Shown: positions 59,601 through 64,000 of the stretch, one piece after another
How positions within the stretch are numbered: position 1 is the first letter of the stretch
Layout: the number at the start of each line of letters is the position of its first letter
Source: Salmo trutta
Lineage: Eukaryota; Chordata; Actinopteri; Salmoniformes; Salmonidae
DNA: 64,000 nucleotides
Direction of reading: 5' to 3'
NCBI RefSeq assembly: GCF_901001165.1
Contig: NC_042963.1
Location: 43,696,005 to 43,760,004 of the forward strand
The notes under the pieces: generated by a model
Databases searched by the model: none
Told to the model about the DNA's origin: nothing
What the model saw: only the letters and a program-made list of their open reading frames with translations
Translations under genes and position numbers: made by a program

Positions 59601-60345
59601 TATCACAGTGCCATCCGTTTTGTCACCAAAGCCCTATATACCAGCCACCACTGCGACCTGTATGCTCTCGTCGGCTGGCCCTCGCTACATATTCATCGCC
59701 AGAACCACTGGCTACAGGTCATCTATAAGTCTTTGCTCGGTAAAGCTCCGCCTTATCTCAGCTCACTGGTCACCATAACAACACCCACCCATAGCACGTG
59801 CTACAGCAGGTATATCTCACTGGTCATCCCCAAAGCCAACACCTCTTTGGCCGCCTTTTGTTCCAGTTCTCTGCTGCCAATGACTGGAACGAATTGCAAA
59901 AATTGCTGAAGTTGGAGACTTATATCTCCCTCACTAACTTTAAGCATCAGCTATCTGAGCAGCTTACCGATCGCTGTACACAGCCCATCTGTAAATAGCC
60001 CATCCAACTACCTACCTTATCCCCATATTGTTTTTATTTACTTTTTTGCTCTTTTGCACACCAGTATTTATATTTGCACATCATCATCTGCACATCTATC
60101 ATTCCAGTGTTAATTTGCTAAATTGTAATTACTTCGCTACTATTGGCCTATTTATTGCCTTACCACCTTACTCCATTTGCACACACTGTATATAGATTTT
60201 CTATTGTGTTATTGACTGTACTTTTGTTTATCCCATGTGTAACTCTGTTGTTGTTTTTTGTCGCACTGCTTTGCTTTATCTTGGCCAGGTCACAGTTGTA
60301 AATGAGAACTTGTTCTCAATTGGCCTACCTGGTTAAATACACTCA
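56655..60345 (+). mobile_element. L2/CR1-like LINE with internal deletion
   Basis: The 5' region begins near taccttccggcaacccgcct. Endonuclease, reverse transcriptase and C-terminal remnants follow in order, and the 3' end near 60300 has gagaacttgttctcaattgg and cctacctggttaaata. It is close to full span but decayed. It lies antisense in the TEAD1 intron. Confidence 0.85.
57872..59995 (+). pseudogene. L2-like endonuclease/reverse transcriptase remnant
   Basis: Endonuclease pieces: HSANPDVLAVSESWFRKTT (57890-), then VLLGDLNWDMLN and TLIDIILTNLPS, SDHCLIACI. RT: NKHAPFKKCRTKNRYSPWF, IPKDWKAAVVIPLFKGG, CYRPISILPCLSKVFERQV, FSAVQSGFRAGHGCTSATL, AVFIDLAKAS (motif A, about 59520). Right after motif A the sequence jumps to KLDAVYHSAIRFVTKALY and HRQNHWLQVIYKSLLGKAPP, the L2 C-terminal region. 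Motifs B and C (catalytic Asp pair) are deleted, and several frameshifts are present. Confidence 0.88.
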
Positions 60346-60507
60346 CTAACATGATACCCATTAGCTATATCACTAGTAGCATTAGCCATGTAACAGTATT
60401 AATGCCATGATAATAGGTGCCATTGGAGTTTTTTTTGAGCGTTGGCCTCAGATAAAGTGAAATGAGCTGATAGAAATAGGGTGGATAGAGTAAAAGGGCA
60501 CCCTCAC

Positions 60508-60569
60508 CTGAGATGGTGGTCGTTACAGCTGTCTGGCTGGGGTAGGCCTGCTGGGAAAATGGCTTGATG
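60508..60569 (-). CDS. tead1: TEAD1 coding exon
   Basis: 62 bp. The first base completes GAC (Asp) from the previous exon and the last base starts GCG (Ala). It reads IKPFSQQAYPSQTAVTTTIS. This is the Pro/Gln/Thr-rich linker between the TEA and YAP/TAZ-binding domains. Donor tcag|gtgagg, acceptor tatcttaag. Confidence 0.95.
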
Positions 60570-60729
60570 CTTAAGATAAAAAGAAAAAATCAGCAAGTTG
60601 ACCTGGTTATTGTAATAATACAAAAAATTAACTAGGTAGATAAGTTATAAAATCGAGCTAACAAATTAGTTAAGTTATTACTTCATCTTATATTATCAAT
60701 AACAAGACAGACACATTAGGACGACTTAC

Positions 60730-60767
60730 TCTTGTGAGGATCCAGGCTGGCCAGTGGATATCATACC
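60730..60767 (-). CDS. tead1: TEAD1 coding micro-exon
   Basis: A 38-bp exon, GMISTGQPGSSQ plus two bases of Asp, between a tttggcag acceptor and aga|gtaagt. It corresponds to the GMIQTGQPGSSQD segment of the mammalian TEAD1 linker. The adjoining phases are consistent. Confidence 0.93.
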
Positions 60768-60870
60768 CTGCCAAAACTAGGGAAGAGTAAATTAACGGAC
60801 AATCAGGACAGCACAATGCACATCAAGTCAATTGTTACGAAATATGTGTGTTTAGTGAGGGGTGTCTTAC

Positions 60871-60996
60871 CCCTGTCGCCCCAGGGAAGGTGGGTCTTGG
60901 GAGGCCCAGCTTGTTGTGGATGGCAGTGGCAGAGACGATCTGAGCCGAGGACATGGAGGCCATACTCTGCAGTGCCTTGTCTTTCACACTCTGGTC
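60871..60996 (-). CDS. tead1: TEAD1 coding exon (first in window)
   Basis: 42 codons: DQSVKDKALQSMASMSSA, QIVSATAIHNKLGLPRPT, FPGATG. Acceptor ctgctgaag, donor ggg|gtaaga. TEADs have this segment directly after the TEA domain and its SKLK end. In all, the eight exons here give about 307 of about 426 residues. The TEA/ATTS DNA-binding domain and start must lie to the right of 64000. As the DNA-binding half of the YAP/TAZ-TEAD complex, the protein acts in the nucleus on MCAT/GGAATG-type sites. Confidence 0.96.
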
Positions 60997-61314
60997 CTTC
61001 AGCAGAACACAACACAATGACTCGGAGTGGTGGGACAAAGAACAAGCAACAACAACCAAACAAACTCACACACCCACACACATATACAGTGAGGGAAAAA
61101 AGTATTTGATCCCCTGCTGATTTTGTACATTTGCCCACTGACAAAGAAATGATCAGTCTATAATTTTAATGGTAGGTTTATTTGAACAGTGAGAAACAGA
61201 ATAACAACAAAAAAATCCAGAAAAACGCATGTCAAAAATTGTCTAAATTGATTTGCATTTTAATGAGGGAAGTAAGTATTTGACCCCCTCTCAATCAGAA
61301 AGATTTCTGGCTCC

Positions 61315-61410
61315 CAGGTGTCTTTTATACAGGTAACGAGCTGAGATTAGGAGCACACTCTTAAAGGGAGTGCTCCTAATCTCAGCTTGTTACCTGTATA
61401 AAAGACACCT
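61315..61410 (+). repeat. Long hairpin before the transposase start
   Basis: Arms of about 43 bp (aggtgtcttttatacaggta ... tacctgtataaaagacacct) around ttaaa, ending 40 bp before the ATG at 61450. It is nearly perfect. Confidence 0.9.
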
Positions 61411-61449
61411 GTCCACAGAAGCAATCAATCAGATTCCAAACTCTCCACC

Positions 61450-62472
61450 ATGGCCAAGACCAAAGAGCTCTCCAAGGATGTCAGGGACAAGATTGTTGAC
61501 CTACACAAGGCTGGAATAGGCTACAAGACCATCGCCAAGCAGCTTGGTGAGAAGGTGACAACAGTTGGTGCGATTATTCACAAATGGAAGAAACACAAAA
61601 GAACTGTCAATCTCCCTCGGTCTGGGGCTCCATGCAAGATCTCACCTCGTGGAGTTGCAATGATCATGAGAACGGTGAGGAATCAGCCCAGAATTACACG
61701 GGAGGATCTTGTCAATGATCTCAAGGCAGCTGGGACCATAGTCACCAAGAAAACTATTGGTAACACACTACGCTGTGAAGGACTGAAATCCTGCAGCGCC
61801 CACAAGGTCCCCCTGCTCAAGAAAGCACATATACATGCCCGTCTGAAGTTTGCCAATGAACATCTGAATGATTCAGAGGACAACTGGGTGAAAGTATTGT
61901 GGTCAGATGAGACCAAAATGGAGCTCTTTGGCATCAACTCAACTCGCCGTGTTTGGAGGAGGAGGAATGCTGCCTATGACCCCAAGAACTTCATCCCCAC
62001 CGTCAAACATGGAGGTGGAAACATGATGCTTTGGGGGTGTTTTTCTGCTAAGGGGACAGGACAACTTCACCGCATCAAAGGTACGATGGACGGGGCCATG
62101 TACCGTCAAATCTTGGGTGAGAACCTCCTTTCCTCGGCCAGGGCATTGAAAATGGGTCGTGGATGGGTATTCCAGCATGACAATGACCCAAAACACACGG
62201 CCAAGGCAACAAAGGAGTGGCTCAAGAAGACGCTAATTAAGATCCTGGAGTGGCCTAGCCAGTCTCCAGACCTTAATCCCATAGAAAATCTGTGGAGGGA
62301 GCTGAAGGTTCGAGTTGCCAAACGTCAGCCTCGAAACCTTAATGACTTGGAGAAGATCTGCAAAGAGGAGTGGGACAAAATCCCTCCTGAGATGTGTGCA
62401 AACCTGGTGGCCAACTACAAGAAACGTCTGACCTCTGTGATTGCCAACAAGGGTTTTGCCACCAAGTACTAA
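61450..62472 (+). CDS. Tc1-like transposase, intact DD34E
   Basis: 340 aa from ATG 61450 (ccaccATGG, strong context) to a TAA. It cuts the element out and inserts it at TA. N-terminal paired-type helix-turn-helix about residues 1-110 (VRDKIVDLHKAGIGYKTIAK; GRPR-like hook LPRSGAP); D153 (VLWSDETKM), D244 (FQHDNDPKH) and E279 (SPDLNPIENLW), with 34 residues between the last two. A glycine-rich patch (VKHGGGNMMLWG) is typical of Tc1 proteins. Full family length, no stop or frameshift, unlike the sister copy at 15063. Activity cannot be inferred from the frame alone. Confidence 0.94.
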   Translation: MAKTKELSKDVRDKIVDLHKAGIGYKTIAKQLGEKVTTVGAIIHKWKKHKRTVNLPRSGAPCKISPRGVAMIMRTVRNQPRITREDLVNDLKAAGTIVTKKTIGNTLRCEGLKSCSAHKVPLLKKAHIHARLKFANEHLNDSEDNWVKVLWSDETKMELFGINSTRRVWRRRNAAYDPKNFIPTVKHGGGNMMLWGCFSAKGTGQLHRIKGTMDGAMYRQILGENLLSSARALKMGRGWVFQHDNDPKHTAKATKEWLKKTLIKILEWPSQSPDLNPIENLWRELKVRVAKRQPRNLNDLEKICKEEWDKIPPEMCANLVANYKKRLTSVIANKGFATKY

Positions 62473-62940
62473 GTCATGTTTTGCAGAGGGGTCAAATACT
62501 TATTTCCCTCATTAAAATGCAAATCATTTGATAACATTTTTGACATGCGTTTTTCTGGATTTTTTTGTTTGTTATTCTGACTCTCACTGTTCAAATAAAC
62601 GTACCATTAAAATTATAGACTGAACATTTCTTTGTCACTGGGCAAACGTACAAAATCAGCAGGGGATCAAATACTTTTTTCCCTCACTATAGACAATATC
62701 ACACACACACACACATATATAGAGAACATCACACACACAAGGCCGCCTACTTGCCTGAAAAATGTGCTTTTAAGAGTACAGAATTCTATTGCTCTTAATA
62801 TTTCTCTGAGACTGGTGAATAAAAACACAGAACACCCATTGTGTTGTTACTGAGTCTTGAATTGAATACCTATCCATTTAAACTAGTTTTTCTTCTAACA
62901 GTACATTACCCAAACAGATTGTCACAAGTGGCGCAACTAA

Positions 62941-63102
62941 GGGCTGGATTTAATCCGTATTGCGAAGATCCAAGTTAAAATTCAAAGGTCATTTCTGATT
63001 GAGCTGACATTGGCAGCGTTTACTGCAGTCTACAAGAACGTTGGAACATTGCCTTTAAATTTCAATCGAGCTATAACGCGGACACAGATTGAATCCAGCC
63101 CT
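62941..63102. mobile_element. Palindromic MITE
   Basis: gggctggatttaatccgt and its near inverse acagattgaatccagccc bound 162 bp with no ORF; the inner arms are partly complementary. Confidence 0.75.
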
Positions 63103-63263
63103 AAGTGATTGAAAGATTCCCACAACCAAGGACATCAGGGCAAGATTCTAGTGTATGCTGAACATTGGAAAGAAAGCACTCCAGTGCTTGAGTTCTCTGT
63201 AGAGAAGTGGCATTTGTGGGCATTTTATAAGTTGGACATTTTAATCAAATTCATGAAAAACAT

Positions 63264-63290
63264 ACAGTACCAGTCAAAGGTTTGGACATG
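63264..63290 (+). mobile_element. Tc1-like terminal scrap
   Basis: cagtaccagtcaaaggtttg after a TA is the left end of another Tc1 family; it breaks off where the Sleeping-Beauty-like element begins. Confidence 0.6.
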
Positions 63291-64000
63291 CAGTTGAAGT
63301 CGGAAGTTTACATACACTTAGGTGGAGTCATTATAACTTGTTTTTCAACCTCTCCGCAAATTTCTTGTTAACAAACTATAGTTTGGCAAGTCGGTTAGGA
63401 CATCTACTTTGTGCATGACACAAGTAATTTTTCCAACAATTGTTTACAGACAGATTATTTCACTTATAATTCACAATATCACAATTCTAGTGGGTCAGAA
63501 ATGTACATACAATAAGTTGACTGTGCCTTTAAACAGCTTGGAAAATTCCAATGATGTCATGGCTTAGAAGCTTCTGATAGGTTAATTTACATCATTTGAG
63601 TCAATTGGAGGTGTACCTGTGGATACATTTCAAGGCCTACCTTCAAGCTCAACCTTTGCTTGACACCATGGTAAAATCAAAAGAAATCAGCCAAGACCTC
63701 AGAAAAGAATTGTAGACCTCCACAAGTCTGGTTCATCCTTGGGAGCAATTTCCTAATGCCTGAAGGTACCACGTTCATCTGTACAAACAATAGTATGCAA
63801 GTATAAACACCATGGGACCACGCAGCCGGCAGACCGCTCAGGAAGGAGACGCGTTCTGTCTCCTAGAGATGAACGTACTTTGGTGTGAAAGGTGAAAATC
63901 AATCCCAAAACAACAGCAAAGGACCTTGTAAAGATGCTGGAGGAAACAGGTACAAAACTATCTATATCCACAGTAAAACAAGTCCTATATCGACATAACC
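63291..64000 (+). mobile_element. Sleeping-Beauty-like Tc1, runs off window
   Basis: Starts cagttgaagtcggaagttta with an inner repeat agtgggtcagaaatgtacat near 63490, an IR/DR layout. It inserted into or next to a Tc1 end; the expected flanking TA is TG here. The right part lies beyond 64000. Confidence 0.9.
63668..64000 (+). pseudogene. Sleeping-Beauty-like transposase, N-terminal part
   Basis: ATG 63668 gives MVKSKEISQDLRKEL and then a stop, because one base of an A-rich stretch is missing. Downstream frames keep HKSGSSLG-like, VCKYKHHGTTQPA-like and NPKTTAKDLVKMLEETGTK sequence. This is the DNA-binding region of a dead salmonid Tc1 transposase. Confidence 0.85.

Larger units (their letters stand above)
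61087..62689 (+). mobile_element. Tc1-like element, near complete (1.6 kb)
   Basis: Left cagtgagggaaaaaagtatt, right (inverse) with one decayed terminal base, flanked by TA. Long terminal repeats of about 200 bp each carry a second inner copy of the agtatttga motif (IR/DR). It is the same family as 14698. It lies in a TEAD1 intron, antisense to TEAD1. Confidence 0.94.
60997..64000 (-). other. TEAD1 intron (upstream, continues past edge)
   Basis: No TEA-domain exon was found. It holds a complete Tc1-like element, a MITE and the start of a Sleeping-Beauty-like element. Confidence 0.75.

Noticed and set aside
61000..64000. Search for the TEAD1 TEA-domain exon
   Set aside because: No TEA-type sequence on the - strand; the exon must lie beyond the right edge.

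Overview
The window looks like salmonid fish nuclear DNA. Nearly every non-coding stretch carries Tc1/mariner-like, hAT-like, SINE and LINE copies of the kinds known from trout and salmon, including two relatives of the salmonid Tc1 lineage behind Sleeping Beauty. It also has long microsatellites and short exons spread over large introns. There are no bacterial features, CRISPR arrays or RNA genes apart from tRNA-like SINE heads.

Three host genes are visible. (1) On the + strand, from before about 6.5 kb to at least 12.1 kb, there are four phase-compatible exons of a gene I do not recognise, encoding a basic, Ser/Pro/Arg-rich protein. A possible fifth, tandemly triplicated 36-bp exon lies at 2.86-3.06 kb, and a poly(A) signal at 27.27 kb may belong to this gene. 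(2) On the - strand, 35579-36964 is an intact single-exon RASSF10 gene (461 aa). (3) On the - strand, from 60996 down to 42333, are the last eight coding exons of TEAD1: the linker and the whole YAP/TAZ-binding domain. The DNA-binding TEA domain lies beyond the right edge. TEAD1 followed by RASSF10 in the same direction matches the human 11p15 order as I remember it.

Layout: 1-2.8 kb, repeat fragments; 2.8-12.1 kb, the unrecognised gene; 12.1-27.3 kb, a repeat-filled stretch with two deep transposon nests (14.1-17.1 kb, Tc1 inside a Sleeping-Beauty-like Tc1; 18.3-23.2 kb, hAT containing a Tc1 containing a Rex1-type LINE); 27.3-35 kb, intergenic with several palindromic MITEs; 35-37 kb, RASSF10; 37-42.3 kb, intergenic or 3' UTR with a Tc1; 42.3-61 kb, TEAD1, with introns carrying many transposons including one with an intact transposase ORF (50.98-52.0 kb); 61-64 kb, a Tc1 element with an intact 340-aa transposase and the start of another Sleeping-Beauty-like copy.

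TEAD1 is the DNA-binding partner of YAP/TAZ in the Hippo pathway. RASSF10 belongs to the N-terminal RASSF group, often discussed as a tumour suppressor linked to the same network. The rest is dominated by mobile DNA. The most unusual items are the exact triplication of an exon-like unit, two intact DD34E transposase ORFs, the layered insertions, and an apparent TTAA-targeted 1.4-kb element.
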